Assembly (NCBI RefSeq): GCF_024437655.1
Contig: NZ_JANBVF010000006.1
Location: forward strand, 124,001 to 188,000
DNA from: Chitinolyticbacter albus
Lineage (GTDB): Bacteria > Pseudomonadota > Gammaproteobacteria > Burkholderiales > Chitinibacteraceae
Direction: 5' to 3'
Length of the DNA stretch: 64,000 nt
Shown: positions 1-8,467 of the stretch, one piece after another
How the letters are laid out: every line of letters begins with the position of its first letter
Numbering within the stretch: the stretch's first letter is position 1
The notes under the pieces: generated by a model
The model's input: only the letters and a program-made list of their open reading frames with translations
Told to the model about the DNA's origin: nothing
Databases searched by the model: none
Program-made: the position numbers and the translations under genes

Positions 1-2
1 GC

Positions 3-626
3 CGCACTGCGGATACAGCCTTCAAGGGCGGTGGCTTCTCGGCCACCAACCGCCAACAGTTCGAGCAGGTCACGCAAAGCCTGCTCGCCCAGTTCGGCAA
101 CGGGGGTTTTCCGGCGCTCGATGCCTTCCTCAAGGCTGAGGTTCCCGACGCCCAGCGCGAAACGGTGGCGCAGACCTACCTCAAGATCCTGCAGGGTGCC
201 GTCGGCGACGCCATGGACGTGGCGCAGCAACGCGCCGGCCTGCCCACGCTGCCCATGGACGGCGAGCAATACCGCTTCCTGATGGATAGCCTCGTTGCCA
301 CCAGCAGCCTGTTCGACTACGGCGGCCCAGTCTACCTGCAGCCCACCGGCTTCGAAGAAGTGCAGGCCAGTGGCTTCCAGTTGGCGCGCGCGCCAGGGCA
401 GAACATTGTCTACCTGGGCTGTCTGTTGCTGGTGATCGGCATCTATTGCATGTTCTATCTGCGCGAAGAACGACTGTGGCTGCGTACCGCGAACGGCCAG
501 ACCCTGCTCGCCATGACCGCCAGCCGCCACGATGCCGAGCTCGATCGCAGCTTTGCCCGCCACGTTGCCGCGCTGCTGCCCGATACCAACGAACACCCCG
601 ATGAGCGCCCCCATGCAAGCCCTTAA
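3..626 (+). CDS. resB: ResB cytochrome c biogenesis protein, C-terminal part (truncated by window start)
   Basis: The reading frame is open from the first bases, so the N-terminus lies outside the window and about 207 residues remain. ResB (Ccs1) works with CcsA in the system II heme-handling complex that delivers and attaches heme to apocytochrome c on the periplasmic side. What is visible is the tail of the large periplasmic domain, a closing transmembrane helix (around YLGCLLLVIGIYCMFYL, near bases 410-465) and a short cytoplasmic tail. The identification rests on this tail plus the downstream ccsA, whose start lies 26 bases inside this gene. That overlap is consistent with translational coupling of the two subunits. 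Confidence 0.85.
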   Translation, partial: RTADTAFKGGGFSATNRQQFEQVTQSLLAQFGNGGFPALDAFLKAEVPDAQRETVAQTYLKILQGAVGDAMDVAQQRAGLPTLPMDGEQYRFLMDSLVATSSLFDYGGPVYLQPTGFEEVQASGFQLARAPGQNIVYLGCLLLVIGIYCMFYLREERLWLRTANGQTLLAMTASRHDAELDRSFARHVAALLPDTNEHPDERPHASP

Positions 627-1911
627 ACAACGCAGCCCGCTCGACTTCGCCTTTGCGCTGCTGGTGATCTTTGCCGGCTTCACCGCCTTCAGCCGCTACC
701 GCGAGTTCATGGATTACTACGAACAGGGCATTCTTATCGGTTCTGCCGCAGGCATCATTTGGCTGGGCTGGTTCTGGCGGCCGATGCGCGTGTTCCTGCC
801 GGCGTGCGCCGCCATCGCCATCGGCGCCATGGCGCTGTATCAGGGCGATCTGGCCCGCGGCCAGGCGGTGTTCTGGCTCAAGTACTTGCTATCGAGCCAG
901 TCGGCCGTGATGTGGATGTGCGTGCTGTTCTTCCTTGCCACCGCGCTCTATTGGCTGGGCCTGCTGCGCCGCTCGAACACCGCGCTGTCGATCGCCTCCG
1001 GACTCGCCTGGGCCGCCGCGGGTGCTGCACTGATCTCCAAGCTGGTGCGCTGGTACGAGAGCTATCTAATCGGCAGCGACGTCGGCCACATTCCCGTCTC
1101 CAACCTGTACGAAGTATTCGTGCTGTTCTGCCTGATCACCGCGCTGATGTACCTCTATTACGAGGCCAAGTTCCAGGCGCGCGCCATGGGTGCCTTCGTG
1201 CTGCTGGTGATCTCGGCCGCCGTCTGCTTCATCCTGTGGTACAGCTTCGATCGCCAGGCCCACGAGATCCAGCCGCTGATCCCGGCGCTGCAATCGTGGT
1301 GGATGAAGATCCATGTGCCGGCCAACTTCATCGGCTACGGGGCCTTCGCCCTGTCGGCCATGCTGGGCATGGCCTGGTTGCTGGCGGTGCCAGCCCCCAC
1401 CCTGCCCGGTGGCAACCGGGTCGCGCTATATGGCGTTGCCACCTTGCTCATCGCGGCAGGCATTACCTTTCAGCTCAAGGGGGCAGAATGGTTCCCCAAG
1501 CTGGGGGCTGGCAGCGGCTTGGTCGCGCTCTTCATCCTGGCCGTCGCCGGCATGCTGCTGCTGGCGCTCAATCGCGGCCTGCTCGCCAGCTTCCTGCCCA
1601 AGCCGGAAACGCTGGATGAGGTGGCCTACAAGGCGATCGCCGTCGGCTTCCTCTTCTTCACCATTGCCACCATCCTCGGCGCGATGTGGGCGGCGGAAGC
1701 CTGGGGCGGTTACTGGAGCTGGGATCCGAAGGAAACCTGGGCGCTGATCGTCTGGCTCAACTACGCGGCCTGGCTGCACGTACGCCTCGTCAAAGGCTGG
1801 CGTGGCACGGTACTCGCATGGTGGTCGGTGGTTGGCCTGCTGGTCACCACTTTTGCCTTCATTGGCGTGAACATGTTTTTATCAGGCCTACATTCTTACG
1901 GTTCTTTGTAA
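601..1911 (+). CDS. ccsA: Cytochrome c biogenesis protein CcsA/CcsB (ResC-type heme handling protein)
   Basis: This 436-residue polytopic membrane protein is the heme-presenting partner of ResB in system II cytochrome c assembly. The C-terminal half carries the tryptophan-rich WWD-type signature (GGYWSWDPKETWA, about residues 370-382) that binds heme at the periplasmic face. Several hydrophobic helices flank it and conserved histidines are present. I chose ATG 601 (MSAPMQALK) over the upstream in-frame start at 532, which would run deep inside resB; ATG 613 is an alternative. Length and motif fit the family, and pairing with resB makes the call firm. Confidence 0.93.
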   Translation: MSAPMQALKQRSPLDFAFALLVIFAGFTAFSRYREFMDYYEQGILIGSAAGIIWLGWFWRPMRVFLPACAAIAIGAMALYQGDLARGQAVFWLKYLLSSQSAVMWMCVLFFLATALYWLGLLRRSNTALSIASGLAWAAAGAALISKLVRWYESYLIGSDVGHIPVSNLYEVFVLFCLITALMYLYYEAKFQARAMGAFVLLVISAAVCFILWYSFDRQAHEIQPLIPALQSWWMKIHVPANFIGYGAFALSAMLGMAWLLAVPAPTLPGGNRVALYGVATLLIAAGITFQLKGAEWFPKLGAGSGLVALFILAVAGMLLLALNRGLLASFLPKPETLDEVAYKAIAVGFLFFTIATILGAMWAAEAWGGYWSWDPKETWALIVWLNYAAWLHVRLVKGWRGTVLAWWSVVGLLVTTFAFIGVNMFLSGLHSYGSL

Positions 1912-2015
1912 TATTTATGTAATTGCAGCGCTGGAATTTATATGAACCATGCCGAATGTCGGATAAATACAACCATTGCCGCAAAAATACGTAAGTAAAC
2001 CCTGTGCAACACAGT

Positions 2016-2058
2016 ACTCTCCTCATATATTAGAAAACAGCAATACTGTTTGGAGAGT
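2016..2058 (+). promoter_or_regulatory. Possible Shine-Dalgarno-sequestering hairpin in the leader of the 2065 gene
   Basis: Seen directly: AAACAG (2035-2040) and CTGTTT (2046-2051) form a perfect 6-bp dyad with loop CAATA. The next bases, GGAGAGT (2052-2058), contain the ribosome-binding site and are the exact complement of ACTCTCC (2016-2022). The two helices could stack into one bulged hairpin that hides GGAG. A -10-like TATATT at 2026-2031 is a competing reading, because a transcript starting from it would lack the ACTCTCC arm. Function is inference. Confidence 0.35.
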
Positions 2059-2064
2059 GCGATC

Positions 2065-2541
2065 ATGGCAACCGTTTACCAGAAGACCGACCTAGGCCAA
2101 CGCGAACTGACCGAGCGCAGCGGGCAGGTGCCACTCAAGGCGCGGCAGCTGTTGATCATGGTCGACGGCCGCCGCAGCTTCGACGACTTGGCGTCGATGA
2201 TGCCTGGCGCCAGCGATGTGATCCGGCTGCTGCAGCAACTCAATCTCATCATGCCAATCTCCGGCGCTGCAGCTACGCACGCACCGGTGGTTCACACCCC
2301 CTACGACAAGCTGCCCGCCGACACGCGACTGGCCCAAGTGCAGCAGGTAGTGATCCGCATCACCCACGAGTTTCTCGGCGAAGGCTGGGAATCCAAGCTG
2401 GCCGAACGCTTTGCCACACTGAAGGACGGCGACGCCCTCGAGGCGCTGGTCGAAGAGTGGCTGACGGCATTGCGGCGCTCCGGCCACCGCGGCGCGGCCG
2501 ATAATGGCCAGCGTGAAGTCGGAAATATCCTGCGCGGGTGA
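2065..2541 (+). CDS. Conserved hypothetical protein, 158 aa
   Basis: I do not recognise a named family. The protein is soluble, with no signal peptide or membrane helix. Its N-terminal third (MATVYQKTDLGQRELTERSG... through a QQLNLIMPI segment) reads like a small winged-helix or PilZ-adjacent helical fold, followed by a Pro/Thr-rich linker and an acidic helical C-terminal half. ATG 2065 is preferred over the upstream TTG 2050 because GGAG at 2052-2055 is well placed for it. The gene stands alone between ccsA and a bidirectional terminator, with a structured leader upstream. Its sole-gene transcription unit and leader suggest independent regulation. Confidence 0.75.
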   Translation: MATVYQKTDLGQRELTERSGQVPLKARQLLIMVDGRRSFDDLASMMPGASDVIRLLQQLNLIMPISGAAATHAPVVHTPYDKLPADTRLAQVQQVVIRITHEFLGEGWESKLAERFATLKDGDALEALVEEWLTALRRSGHRGAADNGQREVGNILRG

Positions 2542-2554
2542 AATCGAGCACAAC

Positions 2555-2582
2555 AAAAAAGCCGGCTTGCGCCGGCTTTTTT
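2555..2582. terminator. Bidirectional rho-independent terminator
   Basis: A-tract, stem GCCGGC (2561-2566), loop TTGC, stem GCCGGC (2571-2576), T-tract. Because runs of A and T flank both sides it can end transcription of the 2065 gene (+) and of rplY (-), which converge here. Confidence 0.9.
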
Positions 2583-2598
2583 GCATTCAGGCTCGCGA

Positions 2599-3180
2599 TT
2601 ACTCGCCGGCCTTGGCACCGTTGAGGTTGGCCACGCCGAGGTTTTCGCCGCGGACCAGCGACACCAGCTCAACGCCTTCCGGCAGCTTGAGGTCGGACAA
2701 GTGAACCGAAGTGTGGGTAACGTCGAGGTTGCCAAGGTCGACTTCGATGAAGTCGGGGATCTTGGTCGCCACACAACGCACGGCCACTTCGTTCAGGATG
2801 TGGCTGATCGTACCGCCTTGCAGCTTCACACCAACGGAGTTGTCGCCGTTCTTGAAGTGCAGCGGCACCTTCAGTTCAACCTTGGTGCTGTCATCGACGC
2901 GTTGGAAGTCGATATGCAGAACCAGTTGGCGGAACGGATGGTATTGCACGTTGCGCACGAGAACCTGTTCGGTCTCGGCACCAACGGTCAGCTTCACCAG
3001 CGCAGTGTGGAACGCTTCTTCTTGCAGCTTGTAGTACATGCTGTTGTGATCGAGCGAAACCGCCTTCGGCTCCTTGTTGCCACCGTAGACGATGCCGGGC
3101 AGTTGGCCGGCCTTGCGCAGGCGGCGGCTCGCACCCGTACCCTGCAGATCGCGCGATTCAGCGCTAATTTCGTAGGTCAT
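2599..3180 (-). CDS. rplY: 50S ribosomal protein L25, long CTC form
   Basis: This 193-residue protein begins MTYEISAESRDLQGTGASRR, the typical start of the general stress/CTC form of L25, which binds 5S rRNA in the large subunit. It has the N-terminal 5S-binding beta-barrel (about residues 1-95, including GKLPGI/YGG-like LPGIVYGG) and the extra C-terminal TL5-like domain ending with GVELVSLVRGENLGVA. The start at 3180 is chosen on homology; the frame continues upstream without a stop but has no family character. It lies 109 bases downstream of prs with a hairpin in between. In related genomes pth usually follows rplY; here a convergent hypothetical gene follows instead. Confidence 0.95.
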   Translation of the reverse strand: MTYEISAESRDLQGTGASRRLRKAGQLPGIVYGGNKEPKAVSLDHNSMYYKLQEEAFHTALVKLTVGAETEQVLVRNVQYHPFRQLVLHIDFQRVDDSTKVELKVPLHFKNGDNSVGVKLQGGTISHILNEVAVRCVATKIPDFIEVDLGNLDVTHTSVHLSDLKLPEGVELVSLVRGENLGVANLNGAKAGE

Positions 3181-3260
3181 GGTCTTGCTCCAGTAAAAAA
3201 CCGACGCCACCCGCGACCAGGTTGGCGCCAGATCCGGGGGACGATTCCCCCAAATAACGC

Positions 3261-3284
3261 AGGCCCCGCCGCAAGGCAGGGCCT
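3261..3284 (-). other. Hairpin between prs and rplY (possible attenuator or processing site)
   Basis: Arms 3261-3270 and 3275-3284 pair over 10 positions on the minus-strand RNA (one G-U), with a four-base loop. No U-tract follows, so it is unlikely to be a complete intrinsic terminator. It could tune rplY relative to prs or stabilise the prs message. Confidence 0.45.
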
Positions 3285-3289
3285 TCAAA

Positions 3290-4240
3290 TCAATCGACAA
3301 ACAACGACGAGACCGACTCTTCGTTGTTGATGCGGCGCATCGTCTCGGCCAGGAGGCCCGCGATCGATACGACACGGATGCGGTCCGACACCTGGCCCGC
3401 CTCGGATAGCGGGATGGTATCGGTCACCACCACTTCGTCGAGATCGGACTGCAGGATGCGCTCGACTGCGGCCCCCGAGAACACCGGGTGCGTGGCATAG
3501 GCCAGCACGCGCTTGGCACCGTGCGCCTTCAGCGCGGCAGCGGCCTTGCACAGCGTATTGGCGGTATCGATCATGTCGTCGATGATCACGCAGGTGCGAT
3601 CGGCCACGTCACCGATGATGTGCATCACTTCGGCCACGTTGGCCTTGGGGCGACGCTTGTCGATGATGGCCATGTCGACGTTCAACTGCTTGGCCATGGC
3701 GCGGGCACGCAGCACACCGCCGACGTCCGGGCTCACCACCATCAGGTTCTCGTGGTTTTGCGCGCGGATGTCGGCCAGCAGCACCGGAGTCGAATAGATG
3801 TTGTCGACCGGAATATCGAAGAAACCCTGGATCTGGTCGGCATGCACATCGACGGTCAGCACGCGATCGACACCGGCGACCTGCAGCATGTTGGCGATGA
3901 TCTTGGCCGAGATCGGCACGCGCGCCGAGCGTGGACGCCTATCCTGGCGGGCATAGCCGAAGTACGGAATCGCCGCGGTGATCCGGCCGGCGGATGCACG
4001 CTTGAGTGCATCGACGATCAGCATCACTTCCATGATGTTGTCGTTGGTCGGCACACAGGTCGATTGCAATACGAAAACGTCGCGACCGCGCACGTTCTCC
4101 AGCAGTTCCACCGTCACTTCACCATCGGAAAAGCGCCCTACCGAGGCGCGACCGAGGGAAATATCCAGATGATTGACGACGCTCTCGGCAAGCTTGGGGT
4201 TAGCGTTGCCGGTGAACACCATGAGGCTGTCGTAAGCCAT
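3290..4240 (-). CDS. prs: Ribose-phosphate pyrophosphokinase (PRPP synthase), class I
   Basis: The enzyme makes PRPP from ribose 5-phosphate and ATP, feeding purine, pyrimidine, histidine and NAD synthesis. The 316-residue length is exactly typical. Visible signatures are FSDGEVTVE near the N-terminus, YARQDRR, the [12 protein letters not shown] metal-binding segment near residue 130 and the PRPP-binding loop [13 protein letters not shown] near residue 217. It lies downstream of tRNA-Gln and upstream of rplY, the usual betaproteobacterial order. A strong dyad terminator separates it from the tRNA, so it probably also has its own promoter within 4241-4260 or depends on read-through. Confidence 0.97.
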   Translation of the reverse strand: MAYDSLMVFTGNANPKLAESVVNHLDISLGRASVGRFSDGEVTVELLENVRGRDVFVLQSTCVPTNDNIMEVMLIVDALKRASAGRITAAIPYFGYARQDRRPRSARVPISAKIIANMLQVAGVDRVLTVDVHADQIQGFFDIPVDNIYSTPVLLADIRAQNHENLMVVSPDVGGVLRARAMAKQLNVDMAIIDKRRPKANVAEVMHIIGDVADRTCVIIDDMIDTANTLCKAAAALKAHGAKRVLAYATHPVFSGAAVERILQSDLDEVVVTDTIPLSEAGQVSDRIRVVSIAGLLAETMRRINNEESVSSLFVD

Positions 4241-4259
4241 TTGCTAGCCCTGAAAAACG

Positions 4260-4293
4260 AAAAGCGTGTAATCAATCGGGATTACACGCTTTT
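4260..4293 (-). terminator. Strong dyad terminator after tRNA-Gln
   Basis: A perfect 14-bp inverted repeat, AAAAGCGTGTAATC (4260-4273) and GATTACACGCTTTT (4280-4293), with a 6-base loop. On the minus strand it follows the tRNA 3' end by about 15 bases, ends in a T-rich stretch, and stops 19 bases before the prs start codon. Confidence 0.8.
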
Positions 4294-4307
4294 CTATTCC
4301 TTAAAAC

Positions 4308-4384
4308 TGGCAGGGGAGGAAGGATTCGAACCCTCGAATGTCGGAATCAAAATCCGATGCCTTAACCAACTTGGCGACTCCCCT
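4308..4384 (-). tRNA. tRNA-Gln (anticodon TTG)
   Basis: On the minus strand the sequence folds as a cloverleaf. Acceptor arms are AGGGGAG and CTCCCCT, the anticodon stem is TCGGA/TCCGA with loop TTTTGAT (anticodon TTG), and the T-loop contains GTTCGAATC. The CCA end is encoded (4308-4310). The position between ispE and prs is the conserved one in betaproteobacteria. It is 10 bases from the ispE stop, so it is probably co-transcribed with lolB-ispE and released by processing. Confidence 0.97.
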
Positions 4385-4394
4385 AATGAATCCG

Positions 4395-5249
4395 CTAGCC
4401 TTCGCCGGCGTATTCATACAACGGGTGCTGATCAAGTGTTCTGGCTTGAAAGCCGGTCAACTCGTCAGGAGACCGAGATAATACATAAGCACTTTCGGTT
4501 TGTGAAGCGAAAAATGCAAAAACACATGCTCCCGATCCGGTCATGCGCGCTGGCGCATATAGCCCCAGCCAGTCACGCGCGGCGGCCACTTCGGGAAACA
4601 GCGAGCAAGCCACTGATTCCATGACATTTTCAACGCGACCATAGTCGATTGCATCGCTCGCCACCGGCACGCAATCACGTCGCAACGCCGCCGACTTGAA
4701 GATCGCGGGCGTGGGTACGTGCACGCCGGGATGCAGCACCACATACCATCCGCGCGGCGTCTCGACAGGGGTCATCAACTCACCCACCCCTTCGACAAAT
4801 GCGTTCTTGCCGAAAATAAAGAAAGGCACGTCGGCACCGAGCTGCAGCCCGAGCTGCATCAGTCGCGAGCGCGCCAGGTTCAAGCCCCACAGGCGGTTGA
4901 GCGCAAGCAACACCGTTGCCGCGTCCGAGCTGCCGCCGCCGATGCCGCCCCCCATGGGCAAGCGCTTGTCGATGCGGATGTCGACACCCAGCGTGCAACC
5001 GGTCTCGCGCTGCAACAGCCGGGCCGCGCGCACCGTCAGATCGTCATCGGCGGGTACGCCCGGAATCGGGTTGTGGTGCGCCACCACGCCATCGCTTCGT
5101 ACCCGCAGGTGGAGGGTGTCGGCAAGATCGATCAGCTGGAACACCGATTGCAGCAGGTGGTAACCGTCGGCACGCCGGCCGACGATATGCAGGAACAGGT
5201 TGAGCTTGGCCGGCGCCGGATAGGCCTGCCAGGTATCGGATACGGTCAT
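4395..5249 (-). CDS. ispE: 4-diphosphocytidyl-2-C-methyl-D-erythritol kinase
   Basis: IspE phosphorylates CDP-methylerythritol in the MEP route to isoprenoids. The 284-residue protein starts with the family element PAPAKLNLFLHI (residues 11-22) and carries the GHMP-kinase ATP loop PMGGGIGGGSSDAA at residues 98-111. A C-terminal MTGSGACVFAFF glycine motif is also present. Its start codon overlaps the lolB stop by four bases (ATGA), so the two are coupled. tRNA-Gln follows directly. Confidence 0.96.
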   Translation of the reverse strand: MTVSDTWQAYPAPAKLNLFLHIVGRRADGYHLLQSVFQLIDLADTLHLRVRSDGVVAHHNPIPGVPADDDLTVRAARLLQRETGCTLGVDIRIDKRLPMGGGIGGGSSDAATVLLALNRLWGLNLARSRLMQLGLQLGADVPFFIFGKNAFVEGVGELMTPVETPRGWYVVLHPGVHVPTPAIFKSAALRRDCVPVASDAIDYGRVENVMESVACSLFPEVAAARDWLGLYAPARMTGSGACVFAFFASQTESAYVLSRSPDELTGFQARTLDQHPLYEYAGEG

Positions 5250-5788
5250 TGCCAGGATGAAACTGCAATACGGACTTCGAAACGGTCGCGCTTGAGCGTC
5301 AAGCGCTTCGGATAGGGTTCAGCGTTAAACAGCGCCACTTCCCAGCCATCCTGCGTAAAGCGCCGACTCGCGCCATCGGCCTCGAGTTCGTCGACCGTCG
5401 TGTCGGGAGATGGCACGCCTTCCAGCCACCACCGCAGCCGGGAAACCGGCAAAGCGAGGCCGGTCAGCTCGGTCAGCAAGGCGTCGGCATCCGGCGCCGT
5501 CGCACTGCGACCATCGGCCAGCGTCAGCGTCGCCTGCCCCGCGACAACGGCCAGCCGCGCCTGGGTGTCGCCCAGCGGGCTACCCAGCTCGACGTCGATG
5601 CGCTCGCCCGTGCGGCGCCAGCGGAAATTGGCAGATTCGTTGATCACCCGGTCCGCCACGTCGCCCCGGGCGGACAAACGCCCATCGGCGGCGAAATCGC
5701 CGGGCATGGACGGCGCTTGCGGCCCGCTGGCGCAGGCCGTGAGCAGGGCGGCCGCGGCGGCCGCCAGAACGAGTTGCCAGCGGATCAA
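5246..5788 (-). CDS. lolB: Outer membrane lipoprotein LolB
   Basis: LolB receives lipoproteins from LolA and inserts them in the outer membrane. The 180-residue protein has a lipoprotein signal (hydrophobic core then LLTAC, lipidated Cys19) and a family-typical body with FRWRRTGERIDVELGSPLG, followed by RLRWWLEGVP near residue 118. Ala at the +2 position is consistent with outer membrane sorting. The gene is placed between the TPR lipoprotein gene (2 bases away) and ispE (4-base overlap), the standard betaproteobacterial order. Confidence 0.92.
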   Translation of the reverse strand: MIRWQLVLAAAAAALLTACASGPQAPSMPGDFAADGRLSARGDVADRVINESANFRWRRTGERIDVELGSPLGDTQARLAVVAGQATLTLADGRSATAPDADALLTELTGLALPVSRLRWWLEGVPSPDTTVDELEADGASRRFTQDGWEVALFNAEPYPKRLTLKRDRFEVRIAVSSWQ

Positions 5789-5790
5789 GG

Positions 5791-7530
5791 CTACATGCCC
5801 AGCCGTTGCGATGTTTCGCGCAGCGCATCGCTGCGCGGATCAAGCTGCTGCGCTTCGGCAAACACCTTGCGTGCCTCGTCCTTGCGCCCCAGTTGCCACA
5901 ACACTTCGGCCAGGTGGGCAGCTATTTCCGGATCTGGCAACTTGGCGTGCGCCTTGATCAGCAACTCGCGCGCCTCCGCCAGGCGCCCCTGGCGGTAACG
6001 CAACCAGCCCAGGCTGTCGATGATGACCGGGTTTTCCGGTTCCAGCGCAATGGCCTGCTCCAGATACCTTTGAGCCTCCTCGAGGCGAGTCGAGCGGTTG
6101 GCCAAGGTATACCCCAACGCATTCAGGCCCATGGCACTGGCCGGCTTGAGTTCGTTGTAGCGGCGCAGATCGGCCTCGGCACGACCGAGGTCGTTCATCA
6201 GATCGGCGATCAGCGAGCGGTCGTAAAGCAGCTCGGCGCTATCGGGATTGACCTTGAGCGCATCGCTCAGCACCGCATAGGCACGGACGTAATCCTTGGT
6301 CTCGCGCCACAGCTGGGCCTCGGTCTGCGCCTTCTCGTTGCGCGCCTCGGCGCTGTCGGTAGGCATCCGGGCGATCAGCGCCTGCGCGTCGGCCAGCCGG
6401 TCCAGCTTGGCATAGACCCGCACCAGGTGGCGATCGGCCATGGTCTTGAGTTCGCCTTCGGCCCCTTCGTACCAGCGCGCGGCGTCGGCCCAGCGCTGTT
6501 GTTCCTCCGCCACGACCCCCAGGTAGTAATACAGATTGCGGGTCTGGCGCGGCGCCTTGGCCACCGCCGCCGACAGTTGCGCATTGGCCTTGTCGAACTG
6601 GCGCAGCTCGATGGCGATGAGACCCGCTCCAACCAGCGACTCCAGGTCGCCCGGGGTGATAGCCTGTGCCTTGTCGTAGGCAGCGGCCGCTTCCGGGTAG
6701 CGCTTGGCTTCGGCATAGCTGCGCGCCAGCGCGTTCTGCAGTTCGGCCGACTTGGGCGCGGCGCGCACGGCCTTTTCCAGGAATGCGCGCTGCGCGTCAG
6801 GCTGGTCTTCCAGCAACTGTGCGCGATAGAGCAGCGATGGCTCCCACGCCGGGCGCAGTGCGTCGGCCCGATCGAGCTCGGTCAATGCAGAGGCCTTGAG
6901 ATCGGCGTTGGCGTAGGCAAGCGCCAGTGCAAAGTGCGCTTCGGGCAAGCCGTCGTAGCCGGCCGCCAGCTCCTGCGTGAGCTTGAGCGCGGCCTTGCGG
7001 TCGGTCTGTTTGTCCCAGAGCCGGTGCAACTGCATCAGGAACGGCGCCGCTTCCTTGGGCTGCATCGCCAGCAGCGCCTGCAAGTGGGGACGCGCGTCAT
7101 CCAGGCGGTTGGCTCGGATCAGCAGGCTGACCATGATTTGCCGCGCTTCGGCGGCGCTGGGCTCTGCATCGAGCCAACGCGCGCAGGCGTCGAGCGCCTG
7201 ATTGAGCTGGCCTGCGGCAATCGCCACTTCGGTGGCCCGCCTGGCGACGCGCACGTCGCTGCTCTTTTGCGCAAGCTCGGCCCAGGCTTGCGACGCCAGC
7301 TGCGTGTTGCCGCGCTGCAGCGCGATATCGCCGACGAGAAAGCGCAGCAGCATGTCCTCGGACAGTGATTGGGCCGGGTAATTGGGTTCGATCACCGGAT
7401 CATCGGGCGCTGCCGCCTCGGCCACTTCGCTGACAACCAATGGCTCGGGCGGCGTCGCGCATGCGGCGAGCCCCAGGGCAAGCAGCAGGGATAACAGGGC
7501 CGGGAGGCGCGCGCGTTCAGCTAAGGGCAT
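5791..7530 (-). CDS. TPR-repeat lipoprotein
   Basis: This 579-residue protein has a lipoprotein signal (LALGLAACATPP, lipidated Cys24) followed by an acidic linker and then tetratricopeptide repeats through almost the whole length. Examples are the repeats around residues 230-300 (ALARSYAEAKRYPEAAAAYD) and the C-terminal run ALGYTLANR...LDSLGWLRYRQGRLAEAREL. TPR arrays bind peptides or partner proteins. Homologues sit directly upstream of lolB in many betaproteobacteria, but I know of no established role; assisting envelope lipoprotein traffic is an inference from position. First gene of the TPR-lolB-ispE-tRNA unit, divergent from mutM. Confidence 0.88.
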   Translation of the reverse strand: MPLAERARLPALLSLLLALGLAACATPPEPLVVSEVAEAAAPDDPVIEPNYPAQSLSEDMLLRFLVGDIALQRGNTQLASQAWAELAQKSSDVRVARRATEVAIAAGQLNQALDACARWLDAEPSAAEARQIMVSLLIRANRLDDARPHLQALLAMQPKEAAPFLMQLHRLWDKQTDRKAALKLTQELAAGYDGLPEAHFALALAYANADLKASALTELDRADALRPAWEPSLLYRAQLLEDQPDAQRAFLEKAVRAAPKSAELQNALARSYAEAKRYPEAAAAYDKAQAITPGDLESLVGAGLIAIELRQFDKANAQLSAAVAKAPRQTRNLYYYLGVVAEEQQRWADAARWYEGAEGELKTMADRHLVRVYAKLDRLADAQALIARMPTDSAEARNEKAQTEAQLWRETKDYVRAYAVLSDALKVNPDSAELLYDRSLIADLMNDLGRAEADLRRYNELKPASAMGLNALGYTLANRSTRLEEAQRYLEQAIALEPENPVIIDSLGWLRYRQGRLAEARELLIKAHAKLPDPEIAAHLAEVLWQLGRKDEARKVFAEAQQLDPRSDALRETSQRLGM

Positions 7531-7609
7531 GGCACAATCCGCTTAAGTGTGGCTGTGGTTGGACACGGCCATATTAAGTGAATTCCCCGGACCCCGTCCA
7601 AGCGCAGCC

Positions 7610-8425
7610 ATGCCAGAACTCCCAGAAGTCGAAACCACGCGCCGCGGCATCGCGCCGCATGTCGATGCCGCCACCGTCACCGAGCTGATCGTGCGCGAGC
7701 CCCGCTTGCGCTGGCCTATACCGGGCGATCTACCGCAGCGCGTGCAAGGCCAGCCGCTCCTGGCGCTCGAACGGCGCGCCAAATACCTGCTGTTCCGCTT
7801 TCCTGCCGGCACGCTGATCGTGCACCTGGGCATGAGCGGCACGCTGCGCGCGCTCACCGAGGCGTTTCCGCCGGAGAAACACGATCATGTCGACATCGTG
7901 TTCGACAACGGCCGCCGGCTACGCTTTCGCGACCCGCGTCGTTTCGGCGCGATCTTGTGGCAAGACGGTGATCCGCTTACACATCCATTGCTCGCAACCC
8001 TCGGTCCCGAGCCCCTATCGGCACACTTTGACACCGACCATCTCGCCACCCTGCTCGCCCGTCGGCAATCCGCAGTGAAACAGGTCATCATGGATAACCA
8101 TGTGGTGGTGGGAGTGGGTAATATCTACGCGTCGGAATCTTTGTTTCGCGCGCGCGTGGATCCGCGTCGGCCGGCCAGTAGCCTGAAGCGTGATGAAGTC
8201 GATCGTCTGACGACATCTGTCAAGGAAACACTAGCCGATGCGATTGCACAGGGCGGCAGCACGCTGCGCGATTTTGTCGACAGCGATGGCCGCGCAGGCT
8301 ATTTCCTGCTGCAGTGTTATGCCTACGGCCGGGACGGGGAACCCTGCCGTGTGTGTGGCAACACCATTCAGCAGATCCGGCAAGGCCAGCGCGCCACTTT
8401 TTTCTGCCCCAGCTGCCAGCATTGA
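7610..8425 (+). CDS. mutM: Formamidopyrimidine-DNA glycosylase
   Basis: MutM (Fpg) removes 8-oxoguanine and formamidopyrimidines and nicks the abasic site. The start at 7610 gives MPELPEVE, with the catalytic Pro2 and Glu3 exposed after Met removal; the longer frame from 7547 would bury them and is rejected. LGMSGTLR and the RRAKYLLF lysine segment match the family, as does the C-terminal zinc finger with CRVC and CPSC pairs (about residues 244-268). The length of 271 residues is usual. It is divergent from the TPR gene and 42 bases upstream of a dynamin-like gene. Confidence 0.97.
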   Translation: MPELPEVETTRRGIAPHVDAATVTELIVREPRLRWPIPGDLPQRVQGQPLLALERRAKYLLFRFPAGTLIVHLGMSGTLRALTEAFPPEKHDHVDIVFDNGRRLRFRDPRRFGAILWQDGDPLTHPLLATLGPEPLSAHFDTDHLATLLARRQSAVKQVIMDNHVVVGVGNIYASESLFRARVDPRRPASSLKRDEVDRLTTSVKETLADAIAQGGSTLRDFVDSDGRAGYFLLQCYAYGRDGEPCRVCGNTIQQIRQGQRATFFCPSCQH

Positions 8426-8467
8426 GCACCGGGCTTGCAACACAAGAAATCCCACAGGGAGTTGAGC

